Origin: Cytophagales bacterium
GTDB lineage: Bacteria; Bacteroidota; Bacteroidia; Cytophagales; 172606-1
Reading direction: 5' to 3'
Length of the DNA: 5,450 bases
Assembly (NCBI GenBank): GCA_025455595.1
Contig: JALOMD010000297.1
Location: forward strand, 1 to 5,450
Of the stretch, positions 1 through 4,464 are shown piece after piece. The notes under the pieces are model-generated. The model ran no database searches. It had not been told where the DNA came from and worked only from the letters and a program-made list of their open reading frames with translations. Both the position numbers and the translations under genes were made by a program. The number at the start of each line of letters is the position of its first letter. Within the stretch, counting starts at the first letter, position 1.

Positions 1-1
1 G

Positions 2-472
2 GCCTTGGCCGACACGGGTTTTTACAACGGCACGCTGTTCCACCGCATCATTGAGAAATTCATGATTCAAGGCGGCGACCCGAACTCGAAACGGGCCAAA
101 CCTGGCGACGCGCTGGGCAATGGCGACGTAGGCTACCAAGTACCCGCAGAGTTCAACGAAAAGCTTTTCCACCGGAAAGGTGCGTTGGCCGCCGCCCGTG
201 ACAACAATCCCGCCAAGGCTTCCAGCGGTTGCCAGTTTTACATTGTGCAAGGCAAGGTGTTCACACCCGACGAACTTGCCGTTCAGGAGAAACGCGCCGC
301 CCGCCCACTGATCGATGCGCAACGGGAGGTCTATAAAACTACCGGCGGCACACCGCACCTCGACGGCAACTACACGGTGTTCGGGCAGGTCATCAGCGGC
401 CTCGACGTGCTGGACACCATTGCCCGCCAACCCCGCGACAAAATCACGAAGCGGTTTGGGTATGAGTGGTGA
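2..472 (+). CDS. Peptidyl-prolyl cis-trans isomerase, cyclophilin type (5' end outside window)
   Basis: Cyclophilins catalyse cis-trans isomerisation of X-Pro bonds and assist protein folding. The reading frame is open from base 2 and enters the window already inside the domain, so the true start and any signal peptide lie upstream; the TTG at 5 should not be taken as a start. Visible family motifs are FHRIIEKFMIQGGDP, holding the catalytic Arg, SSGCQFYIVQG, holding the substrate-binding Gln, and DGNYTVFGQVISGLDVLDTIA near the end. Between the last two lies a charged insert of about 30 residues (from KVFTPDELA to TTGG), which I recall from Bacteroidota cyclophilins. The C-terminus is odd. After IARQPRDK, homologues usually continue with a DRP-type segment and a final beta strand, whereas this one ends ITKRFGYEW, and its stop lies in a GAGTGGTGAGTGG repeat. 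The family is clear; cellular location cannot be judged. Confidence 0.95.
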   Translation, partial: ALADTGFYNGTLFHRIIEKFMIQGGDPNSKRAKPGDALGNGDVGYQVPAEFNEKLFHRKGALAAARDNNPAKASSGCQFYIVQGKVFTPDELAVQEKRAARPLIDAQREVYKTTGGTPHLDGNYTVFGQVISGLDVLDTIARQPRDKITKRFGYEW

Positions 473-481
473 GTGGTCAGT

Positions 482-510
482 GTGTTTTGGATGAAATTTG
501 CTTAAAACGC
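482..510. repeat. Decayed copy of the GCGTTTTG palindromic repeat
   Basis: This 29-nt stretch aligns without gaps to the intact copies at 1027-1055 and 4635-4663, matching at about 21 of 29 positions. The outer arms GTGTTTTG and AAAACGC are kept, while the inner stem has diverged. It lies between the cyclophilin stop and the nucleotidyltransferase gene. With the copy at 1027-1055 it brackets that gene. It has no following T tract, so it is not a convincing terminator. Confidence 0.6.
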
Positions 511-545
511 CTGCTGAAGAATCACAGCGATAAAGTCTGTCAATC

Positions 546-1004
546 ATGTCGAACCAAGAGAAACTGGCCGAACTTTTCGCAGTTCTGCATCCGGCATTAT
601 TCATGCTTGAGGACGAGTATTTCGTTATCGGCAGTTCTGCCTTGGTGCTGACTGGCGTTGAGACGAATGCTGTTTCGGATTTGGACATTTTGACCTCTTG
701 GGCCGATGCCGACCGGCTGAAACTTCTGTGGGCAGACAGGCGCAAAGCATCTCACTCGCCCGAAAACGCGTTGCTTTTTCGTTCCAATTTCGCCCGGTTT
801 GCCTTTGAAACCATGGACGTAGAAGCGATGGGCGATTTGGAAATCAACCGAGGCGGCTCTTGGCAAAGACTGCGCATCCTTGATTTTATGGAGGTGCCTG
901 TAGCCGACCACACGGTCAGAATCCCGACGTTGGCCGAACAGAAACGAATTTTTCTGTTGTTCGGAAGGCAAAAGGATTTGTCGAAAGCCGACCTAATCAA
1001 ATGA
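546..1004 (+). CDS. Nucleotidyltransferase-fold protein of unknown role
   Basis: The product is 152 residues. Residues 27-49 read VIGSSALVLTGVETNAVSDLDIL, the signature of the polymerase-beta-like nucleotidyltransferase superfamily: a G-S helix start (29-31) followed by a D-x-D pair (D45, D47) that would bind metal. A third carboxylate may be D91 in ETMDVEAMG. The tail LFGRQKDLSKADLIK resembles the end of small stand-alone members of this fold that act on unknown targets. The superfamily includes antitoxins and toxins of the MNT and AbiEii type, but no HEPN or AbiEi partner is encoded here, so I assign no function. The start at 546 gives a full N-terminal helix. No promoter box is obvious in 473-545. 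The gene runs convergently towards trpG. Confidence 0.8.
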   Translation: MSNQEKLAELFAVLHPALFMLEDEYFVIGSSALVLTGVETNAVSDLDILTSWADADRLKLLWADRRKASHSPENALLFRSNFARFAFETMDVEAMGDLEINRGGSWQRLRILDFMEVPVADHTVRIPTLAEQKRIFLLFGRQKDLSKADLIK

Positions 1005-1026
1005 CTGTCCGAAGTCCTTGAAAACG

Positions 1027-1055
1027 GCGTTTTGAGCAAAAATTGCCCAAAACGC
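1027..1055. repeat. GCGTTTTG palindromic repeat, intact copy
   Basis: The arms GCGTTTTG (1027-1034) and CAAAACGC (1048-1055) pair perfectly. An inner GCAA/TTGC stem follows a single A.C mismatch, and the loop is AAA. The copy is identical over 29 nt to 4635-4663. It lies in the spacer between the convergent ends of the nucleotidyltransferase gene and trpG and may reduce read-through in either direction, but neither strand shows a canonical T tract after the stem. Confidence 0.85.
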
Positions 1056-1078
1056 ACGCACGACTTACCACTTGTCAC

Positions 1079-1648
1079 TCACGACTCTCTCAGCCAGTTT
1101 TCCAGCATTTTTCGTCCGTAGTCGGTCAGGATGCTTTCTGGGTGGAACTGCACGCCCCGCACGTCGTATTTCTTGTGCGCCAAGGCCATGATGCGGCCCG
1201 CCTCGTCCACGGCGGTTACGGTCAGTTCGGCGGGTAGGGTTTCGGGCACCACCGTCCAAGAGTGGTAGCGGCCGGTGTTGATTTCGGCGGGCAATCCGTC
1301 AAACAGCCGGTCAGTGGGCTGTTTAATCAGCGTGCGATGCGCCACGCCGTGCAGTACATCGGACATGTTTTCCAGCGTGCCGCCGAACGCCTCACCGATG
1401 GCTTGATGGCCCAGGCATACGCCCAGCAGGCTTTTGGTCGGGGCGTAGGCTTTGATCAGTTCCGGCATGATGCCCGCTTCCGAAGGCACGCCCGGCCCCG
1501 GCGACAACAGAATTTTGTCGTAAGCGGCCACTTGCTCCAACGTGATTTTGTCGTTGCGGTAAACCTCCGGCTCGTGGCCCATGTCGCGCAGATAATGCAC
1601 AAGGTTGTAAACGAAGCTGTCGTAGTTGTCAAGGACGAGGATTTTCAT
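1079..1648 (-). CDS. trpG: Anthranilate synthase component II, glutamine amidotransferase
   Basis: TrpG releases ammonia from glutamine and channels it to TrpE, which makes anthranilate from chorismate, the first committed step of tryptophan synthesis; some TrpG/PabA proteins also serve folate synthesis. The protein is 189 residues, normal for the family. Class I amidotransferase motifs are complete: DNYDSFVYNLVHYL (7-20), LLSPGPGVPSEAG, LLGVCLGHQAIGEAFGG with nucleophile C78, GRYHSW (127-131) and VQFHPESILT with H169 and E171. I chose the ATG at 1648 because homologues start MKILVLDNYDSF; the longer frame back to 1753 adds 35 unrelated residues and overlaps the promoter of the divergent module. 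The partner trpE is on the same strand but separated by the opposite-strand toxin-antitoxin pair, so the two are probably transcribed apart. No clear TAnnTTTG box was found upstream. Confidence 0.95.
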   Translation of the reverse strand: MKILVLDNYDSFVYNLVHYLRDMGHEPEVYRNDKITLEQVAAYDKILLSPGPGVPSEAGIMPELIKAYAPTKSLLGVCLGHQAIGEAFGGTLENMSDVLHGVAHRTLIKQPTDRLFDGLPAEINTGRYHSWTVVPETLPAELTVTAVDEAGRIMALAHKKYDVRGVQFHPESILTDYGRKMLENWLRES

Positions 1649-1651
1649 TTT

Positions 1652-1674
1652 GAAGTACGAGTTACGAAGTACGA
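1652..1674 (-). repeat. Tandem TCGTACTTC motif just upstream of trpG
   Basis: On the minus strand TCGTACTTC occurs twice with a 14-nt period (1666-1674 and 1652-1660), the second ending 3 nt before the trpG start codon. A near copy, TCATACTTC (4058-4066), lies at exactly the same distance from the trpE start. This may be a shared translation-initiation element, or the remains of a dispersed repeat; the sequence alone does not decide. Confidence 0.55.
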
Positions 1675-1718
1675 TTTGGAAATTTGCTGTCGCTCCTCTA
1701 TACGAGCAATCGGCTTGC

Positions 1719-1748
1719 TTTGAAACGCAGGTTAATTGTTTAAATTTG
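1719..1748 (+). promoter_or_regulatory. Bacteroidota-type promoter of the toxin-antitoxin module
   Basis: TTTG (1719-1722) is followed after 18 nt by TAAATTTG (1741-1748), an exact match to the -33 and -7 pattern of primary sigma-factor promoters in this phylum. Transcription would begin about 1753-1756, giving a leader of about 20 nt before the antitoxin ATG at 1777. Confidence 0.7.
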
Positions 1749-1776
1749 TACAAATCTGTTCAAAACCTGTTAAAAC

Positions 1777-1983
1777 ATGAAAACACAAACCATTGACCGC
1801 GACCAATTGAAATCCGTGGTTTGGGAATTGATGCAAGAGAACCCGGAGTTTCTGAAAAAACTGATCGGCGAGTTGATTGCCGAAAAAGAGACGTTGCAAA
1901 AAGAAACCCGCGACGAAAAAGTGACCAGCATGATTCTTGACGATTTGGCCCGTTACCGTAAGGTATGGGAAGCATTGGCGTGA
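1777..1983 (+). CDS. Putative antitoxin of the Doc/Fic toxin
   Basis: This is a 68-residue, highly charged and probably all-helical protein. It ends one base before the start codon of the Doc-like toxin gene and shares its promoter, the usual order for antitoxin then toxin. The C-terminal segment DDLARYRKVWEALA resembles the amphipathic tail with which small Bacteroidota antitoxins are thought to clamp their Fic-domain partners; that comparison is from memory. No Phd/YefM DNA-binding domain is recognisable, and the canonical Fic-inhibitory motif (S/T)xxxE(G/N) is not present in clear form. If it autoregulates the operon, the DNA-binding part would have to be residues 1-40. The role is inferred mainly from position. 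Confidence 0.7.
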   Translation: MKTQTIDRDQLKSVVWELMQENPEFLKKLIGELIAEKETLQKETRDEKVTSMILDDLARYRKVWEALA

Positions 1984-1984
1984 A

Positions 1985-2389
1985 ATGGAGCATTTGACCA
2001 AAAACGATATTTTGAAAATCAACCACCTCATGATTGAGGTTATAGGCGGTAATTTCGTACCGCCGCATAATTTGTTGAACGAACAACGCCTTGACTATCT
2101 CGTTGAAGCCGTCCAGTCCGAAATGTTCGGTCAGCCGCTTTACCCGGAGATTCATCACAAGGCGGGGCTTTACATGTTCAACATCATCGCCAATCACATT
2201 TTTTCCGACGGCAACAAGCGCACCGGCTTGGAAGCCGCCCTACTGTTCCTTCGCCTCAATGGTTATGGCTTCTCCCCTACGGTCACCGACCAAAATCTGA
2301 TTGACTTCGCCACGGCGGTTGCCTCCGGCGAACACACGCTGGAAAGCACCCAAGCGTGGTTCGAGGCCAACATTGCGCCGCGAAGTTGA
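1985..2389 (+). CDS. doc: Doc-type Fic-domain toxin (death-on-curing family)
   Basis: The product is 134 residues when started at ATG 1985, two bases after the antitoxin stop codon begins its last base pair of spacing; the longer frame from 1937 only overlaps the antitoxin. The core motif HIFSDGNKRT (71-80) is the Doc variant of the Fic motif (H-x-F-x-D-[AG]-N-K-R-T), with catalytic H71 and K78 in place of the Gly seen in AMPylating Fic proteins. The helix before it (HHKAGLYMFNIIAN) and the helix after it (GLEAALLFLRLNGYGF) also fit. Phage P1 Doc phosphorylates elongation factor Tu and stops translation; by homology this protein could do the same, kept in check by the upstream 68-residue protein. 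The module runs against trpE and trpG and separates them. It ends convergently with trpE. Confidence 0.9.
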   Translation: MEHLTKNDILKINHLMIEVIGGNFVPPHNLLNEQRLDYLVEAVQSEMFGQPLYPEIHHKAGLYMFNIIANHIFSDGNKRTGLEAALLFLRLNGYGFSPTVTDQNLIDFATAVASGEHTLESTQAWFEANIAPRS

Positions 2390-2403
2390 ATAGAATTCGT
2401 GCA

Positions 2404-2440
2404 GAAAAACCTTCATAGGATTTTGAACCCTATGAAGGTT
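2404..2440 (-). terminator. Rho-independent terminator of trpE
   Basis: A perfect 12-bp stem, AACCTTCATAGG / CCTATGAAGGTT (2408-2419 with 2429-2440), has a 9-nt loop. Read on the minus strand it is followed by a run of T (complement of 2405-2409), as expected for a terminator of trpE, which ends 81 nt upstream of it. On the plus strand the following bases are not T-rich, so it is a weaker terminator for the toxin gene ending at 2389. Confidence 0.75.
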
Positions 2441-2445
2441 GTGTA

Positions 2446-2476
2446 GGCGTTTTGGGCAAAAAATGCCCAAAACGCC
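2446..2476. repeat. GCGTTTTG palindromic repeat, perfect copy
   Basis: A perfect 13-bp stem pairs GGCGTTTTGGGCA (2446-2458) with TGCCCAAAACGCC (2464-2476) around an AAAAA loop. It is the most symmetrical member of the five-copy family in this window and lies between the convergent ends of the toxin gene and trpE. Confidence 0.85.
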
Positions 2477-2499
2477 CTTGGCATCACTTTTCCAATCCT

Positions 2500-2519
2500 G
2501 AATTCAAAATTCTGAATTA
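2500..2519 (+). repeat. 20-nt inverted repeat at the 3' end of trpE
   Basis: The stretch beginning GAATTCAAAATTC and ending TGAATTA is the inverted partner of 4070-4089, with 19 of 20 bases matching. Together they bracket trpE, one just beyond its stop and one 15 nt before its start. Each has a GCGTTTTG palindrome on its outer side. Confidence 0.7.
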
Positions 2520-2521
2520 TT

Positions 2522-4054
2522 TCAGTCGTGGTCGTAGTCCAGGTTTACACCGGCCAGTTGCACGGCACGGCGCAGGGCGGCAATCTTGTTGTTCACTTCC
2601 TGCAATTCACTCGCCGCTTCCGATTTGAACACCACACCCGCCCCGGCTTGGTAGTACAGCGTATTGTCCTTGCTCAGAAACGACCGAATCATGATGGCGT
2701 GGTTGAAATCGCCGTTGAAGTCCATGAACCCGATGCAGCCGCCGTAAAAACTCCGGCTCGTGGGTTCGTAACGGTCAATGAGTTGCATGGCCTTGTGCTT
2801 GGGTGCGCCAGACAACGTACCCGCCGGAAAAGTATCGGCCACGAGTTGCAGGGAAGCCCCCTCCCGGCCTCCCCCCAAGGGGGAGGAATTTTTTCCCCCC
2901 TCCCCTTGGGGAGGGCCGGTGTGGGGCTTCCCCGTCACCTTCGACACCAAATGAATCACGTGCGAATAGTACTGGATTTCCTTGAACGTTTCCACCTGCA
3001 CATTCTGGCTGTGGCGGCTCAGGTCGTTGCGGGCCAAGTCCACCAACATCACGTGTTCGGCGTTTTCCTTCGGGTCATTGTATAATTTTTGGGCCAGTTC
3101 GGCATCGGCTTGGTCGTTGCCAGTACGGCGAAACGTGCCCGCAATCGGGTAGATGGCCGCCGTGTCGCCTTTGATGGAAATCTGCGTCTCGGGCGACGAA
3201 CCGAATATCTTGAAACTGCCGTAGTCGAAATAAAACAAGTACGGCGACGGATTCACCGACCGCAACGCCCGATAGACGTTGAATTCGTCGCCCTGAAACG
3301 CCTGCTCGAACCGCCGCGACAGCACGATTTGAAACACATCGCCGATGCGGCAATGGTGGCGGCCTTTTTCCAAAATCGTCAAAAACTCCTCGTCCGTCAG
3401 GTTGGACTTTTCCGCGCCTTTCAGCTTGAACTGGTACGTCGGGTAGTTTAAATTCTGGATAAGTGACACCAAATAATCAAGGCCATCTGCCTGCGAGTAG
3501 GCAGTAGCGGTGGCAATTGGCAGCAAGCCCGACTGCCTACTGCCACTGCCCTCTGCCAACCGGCTGTACTCGTGTTCAAACACGAACAGCTCGTTCTTGA
3601 AGTGGTTAATCGCAATCACGTACCGAAACACTTGATAGACAATGTCCGGGATGGCGTGGGTGTCTTTGAGGTTTATATCCTCGAAATATTGCACCGCCGG
3701 ATAGGCCATGTAGCCGAAAAGGCCGTTGTGAATGAAACGAAACTTGTCGGTGTCGTCTTTGTGGAAACTGCGGGCAAACCGGTCGAGTTCTTCGACGACT
3801 TGGTTGCGGTCGGTTACAGGCGTTACGTTTTCGGTGCCGTCGGGAAACTGCCGGGTGATTCGGTTGTCGGACAACTCGAAGCGGGCCACCGGCTGGCAGC
3901 AGATGTACGAGAACGAGTTTTCGTTGCCATGGTAGTCCGAGCTTTCGAGCAACAGCGTGTTCACGAACTGGTCGCGCAGTTTCAGGTAGATGCTCACCGG
4001 CGTAACCGTGTCGGCAAGCAGTTGTTTGTAGCGGGTTGAGACGGTGAAATGCAT
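2522..4054 (-). CDS. trpE: Anthranilate synthase component I
   Basis: TrpE converts chorismate and ammonia to anthranilate and is normally inhibited by tryptophan. Diagnostic motifs are LLLESSD (34-40) and NPSPYLF (268-274), which line the tryptophan feedback site, and the chorismate-binding core: IFGSSPET (283-290), PIAGTFRR (303-310), DLARNDLSR (339-347), HVIHLVSKVTGK (365-376), GTLSGAPK (412-419), YGGCIGF and QAGAGVVFKSE. All key motifs are intact, so the enzyme should be active and feedback-sensitive. At 510 residues it is about 40 longer than I expect for Bacteroidota TrpE. The excess falls in two places, residues about 165-190 and 377-400, each coded by repeat DNA. The start at 4054 has no Shine-Dalgarno sequence but has TCATACTTC 3 nt upstream. 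It lies downstream of tRNA-Trp on the same strand with no visible promoter between, so it is probably expressed from the attenuated promoter at 4465-4496. Confidence 0.97.
   Translation of the reverse strand: MHFTVSTRYKQLLADTVTPVSIYLKLRDQFVNTLLLESSDYHGNENSFSYICCQPVARFELSDNRITRQFPDGTENVTPVTDRNQVVEELDRFARSFHKDDTDKFRFIHNGLFGYMAYPAVQYFEDINLKDTHAIPDIVYQVFRYVIAINHFKNELFVFEHEYSRLAEGSGSRQSGLLPIATATAYSQADGLDYLVSLIQNLNYPTYQFKLKGAEKSNLTDEEFLTILEKGRHHCRIGDVFQIVLSRRFEQAFQGDEFNVYRALRSVNPSPYLFYFDYGSFKIFGSSPETQISIKGDTAAIYPIAGTFRRTGNDQADAELAQKLYNDPKENAEHVMLVDLARNDLSRHSQNVQVETFKEIQYYSHVIHLVSKVTGKPHTGPPQGEGGKNSSPLGGGREGASLQLVADTFPAGTLSGAPKHKAMQLIDRYEPTSRSFYGGCIGFMDFNGDFNHAIMIRSFLSKDNTLYYQAGAGVVFKSEAASELQEVNNKIAALRRAVQLAGVNLDYDHD
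2851..2932. repeat. GC-rich palindromic repeat inside trpE, translated in frame
   Basis: The outer arms GGGAAGCCCC (2851-2860) and GGGGCTTCCC (2923-2932) are perfect inverted repeats. Inside are two small hairpins, CCTCCCCC/GGGGGAGG and CCCTCCCC/GGGGAGGG, separated by AATTTTTT. This layout is typical of dispersed intergenic repeats in Bacteroidota. Here it is read as protein, giving a Gly/Pro-rich stretch (about residues 377-400, including HTGPPQGEGGK and PLGGGREGA) between the conserved VTGK and LVADTFPAGTLSGAPK. It keeps the trpE frame open. Confidence 0.85.
3496..3541. repeat. GCCTACTGCC-type repeat inside trpE, translated in frame
   Basis: AGTAGGCAGT (3496-3505) and ACTGCCTACT (3532-3541) form a 10-bp inverted repeat, and the sequence continues with degenerate CTGCC units to about 3558. 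ACTGCCTACTGCC strings are common intergenic repeats in Bacteroidota, as I recall them. In trpE this encodes low-complexity residues (about 165-190, with GSGSRQSGLLPIATATAY) in the linker between the regulatory and chorismate-binding parts. Confidence 0.6.
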
Positions 4055-4069
4055 GTTGAAGTATGATTT

Positions 4070-4089
4070 TAATTCAGAATTATGAATTC
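4070..4089 (-). repeat. 20-nt inverted repeat upstream of trpE
   Basis: Its reverse complement matches 2500-2519 at 19 of 20 positions, in opposite orientation across trpE. It lies between the trpE start and the palindrome at 4102-4131. Confidence 0.7.
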
Positions 4090-4101
4090 AGAATTTAGAG
4101 T

Positions 4102-4131
4102 GCGTTTTGGGCAATTTTTGTCCAAAACGGC
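4102..4131. repeat. GCGTTTTG palindromic repeat in the tRNA-trpE spacer
   Basis: A 12-bp stem (4103-4114 with 4118-4129, one G.U pair in the minus-to-plus sense) has a TTT loop. It lies in the transcribed spacer between tRNA-Trp and trpE. No T tract follows on the minus strand, so it should not block trpE expression, but the folded RNA could protect the 5' end of the trpE mRNA after the tRNA is cut out. Confidence 0.75.
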
Positions 4132-4226
4132 AAATTGCACTCGGCATGTATCCCTGTAAAGTGCTTGGCCGCTTTCTATCCATTTTTTGCTTACGACTAA
4201 CCACTTACGACTGGACACTAACTTGG

Positions 4227-4298
4227 CACGGGAGCAGGGATTCGAACCCCGAACTTCGGTTTTGGAGACCAGCGTTTTACCGTTAAAACTACTCCCGT
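4227..4298 (-). tRNA. trnW: tRNA-Trp (anticodon CCA)
   Basis: Read on the minus strand, 72 nt fold into a cloverleaf: acceptor ACGGGAG/CTCCCGT, D-stem GTTT/AAAC with GG in the loop, anticodon loop CTCCAAA with CCA at 4265-4263, and a T-arm with TTCGAAT. The discriminator base is G73, the bacterial tRNA-Trp identity base. CCA is encoded directly after it (4226-4224). The anticodon stem is slightly weak: C27.A43 is mismatched and U28.G42 is a wobble. The gene starts 10 nt after the attenuator stem, leaving no room for its own promoter, and trpE follows 169 nt later on the same strand after the CCA. In Bacteroidota the housekeeping tRNA-Trp often sits near tuf and secE, so this may be an additional copy. 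Confidence 0.95.
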
Positions 4299-4300
4299 AT

Positions 4301-4348
4301 AAAAACAAGAGAGGCTTGCTGTTCAGTAGTGTGAACAGCAAGCCTCTC
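4301..4348 (-). terminator. Intrinsic terminator of the trp attenuator
   Basis: On the minus strand GAGAGGCTTGCTGTTC (4348-4333) pairs perfectly over 16 bp with GAACAGCAAGCCTCTC (4324-4309) around an 8-nt loop. It is followed by TTGTTTTT (4308-4301). This is a strong rho-independent terminator placed after a leader peptide and before tRNA-Trp and trpE. In attenuation terms it is the 3:4 hairpin. When it forms, transcription should stop just before the tRNA. Confidence 0.92.
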
Positions 4349-4391
4349 GGTATGTGGGGCTGACGGTTATCGCAAAGCCGGGCTGTTCACA
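4330..4391 (-). promoter_or_regulatory. Antiterminator (2:3) pairing of the trp attenuator
   Basis: On the minus strand TGTGAACAGC (4391-4382), which overlaps the leader stop codon, is perfectly complementary over 10 bp to GCTGTTCACA (4339-4330). The latter covers the 3' half of the terminator's first arm, so antiterminator and terminator exclude each other. Segment 2 can instead pair upstream in a 1:2 pause hairpin: 4408-4401 with 4395-4388, 8 bp including one G.U, loop GCTCT. A ribosome waiting at the tandem Trp codons would cover segment 1 and free segment 2; a ribosome finishing at the stop would cover segment 2 and allow termination. Confidence 0.85.
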
Positions 4392-4446
4392 TTTCAGAGC
4401 GAAATGCGCGCCACCAAGCAAAGCGTACCGAGACAGAGTATTTCAT
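4387..4446 (-). CDS. trpL: trp leader peptide with tandem Trp codons
   Basis: ATG at 4446-4444 opens a 19-codon ORF, MKYSVSVRFAWWRAFRSEM, ending in TGA at 4389-4387. Residues 11 and 12 are adjacent UGG codons (4416-4411), the hallmark of tryptophan leader peptides: their translation rate reports the level of charged tRNA-Trp. The start lies about 14 nt after the inferred transcription start. There is no Shine-Dalgarno sequence, which is normal in Bacteroidota. The peptide itself probably has no function; what matters is where the ribosome pauses relative to the RNA segments that follow. The distance from the Trp codons to segment 2 (20 nt from 4411 to 4391) fits a stalled ribosome leaving that segment free. 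Too short for routine gene callers. Confidence 0.9.
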   Translation of the reverse strand: MKYSVSVRFAWWRAFRSEM

Positions 4447-4464
4447 GACAAAAAGCTGATGGGA

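Noticed and set aside
466..651. 61-codon plus-strand frame overlapping the cyclophilin stop
   Set aside because: It overlaps the nucleotidyltransferase gene in another frame, crosses a repeat and is rich in unlikely residues such as Cys.
1649..1753. N-terminal extension of TrpG to 1753
   Set aside because: The family starts at MKILVLDNYDSF; the extra residues are unrelated and overlap the promoter of the toxin-antitoxin module.
2528..4039. Several long plus-strand frames opposite trpE
   Set aside because: They are antisense shadows of a clearly recognised gene, caused by its codon bias.
4069..4341. Open frame of 90 codons on the minus strand
   Set aside because: It runs through the tRNA-Trp gene and the terminator hairpin, and its translation has no family character.
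4309..4348. Terminator of a plus-strand or unrelated minus-strand gene
   Set aside because: The T tract is only on the minus side, and the only minus-strand ORF just upstream is the trp leader peptide, so an attenuator explains it best.
4411..4420. T-box riboswitch for tRNA-Trp: the minus strand contains TGGTGGCGCGC, loosely like the T-box bulge sequence
   Set aside because: There is no Stem I or specifier loop, since only about 14 nt of leader precede the ORF. The resemblance is explained by the in-frame UGG UGG CGC GCA codons, and the distance to the terminator arm does not fit.
4387..4460. Stand-alone small RNA such as 6S or SRP RNA
   Set aside because: The 5' and 3' ends do not pair, no conserved SRP or 6S motifs are present, and the leader ORF with tandem Trp codons gives a better explanation.
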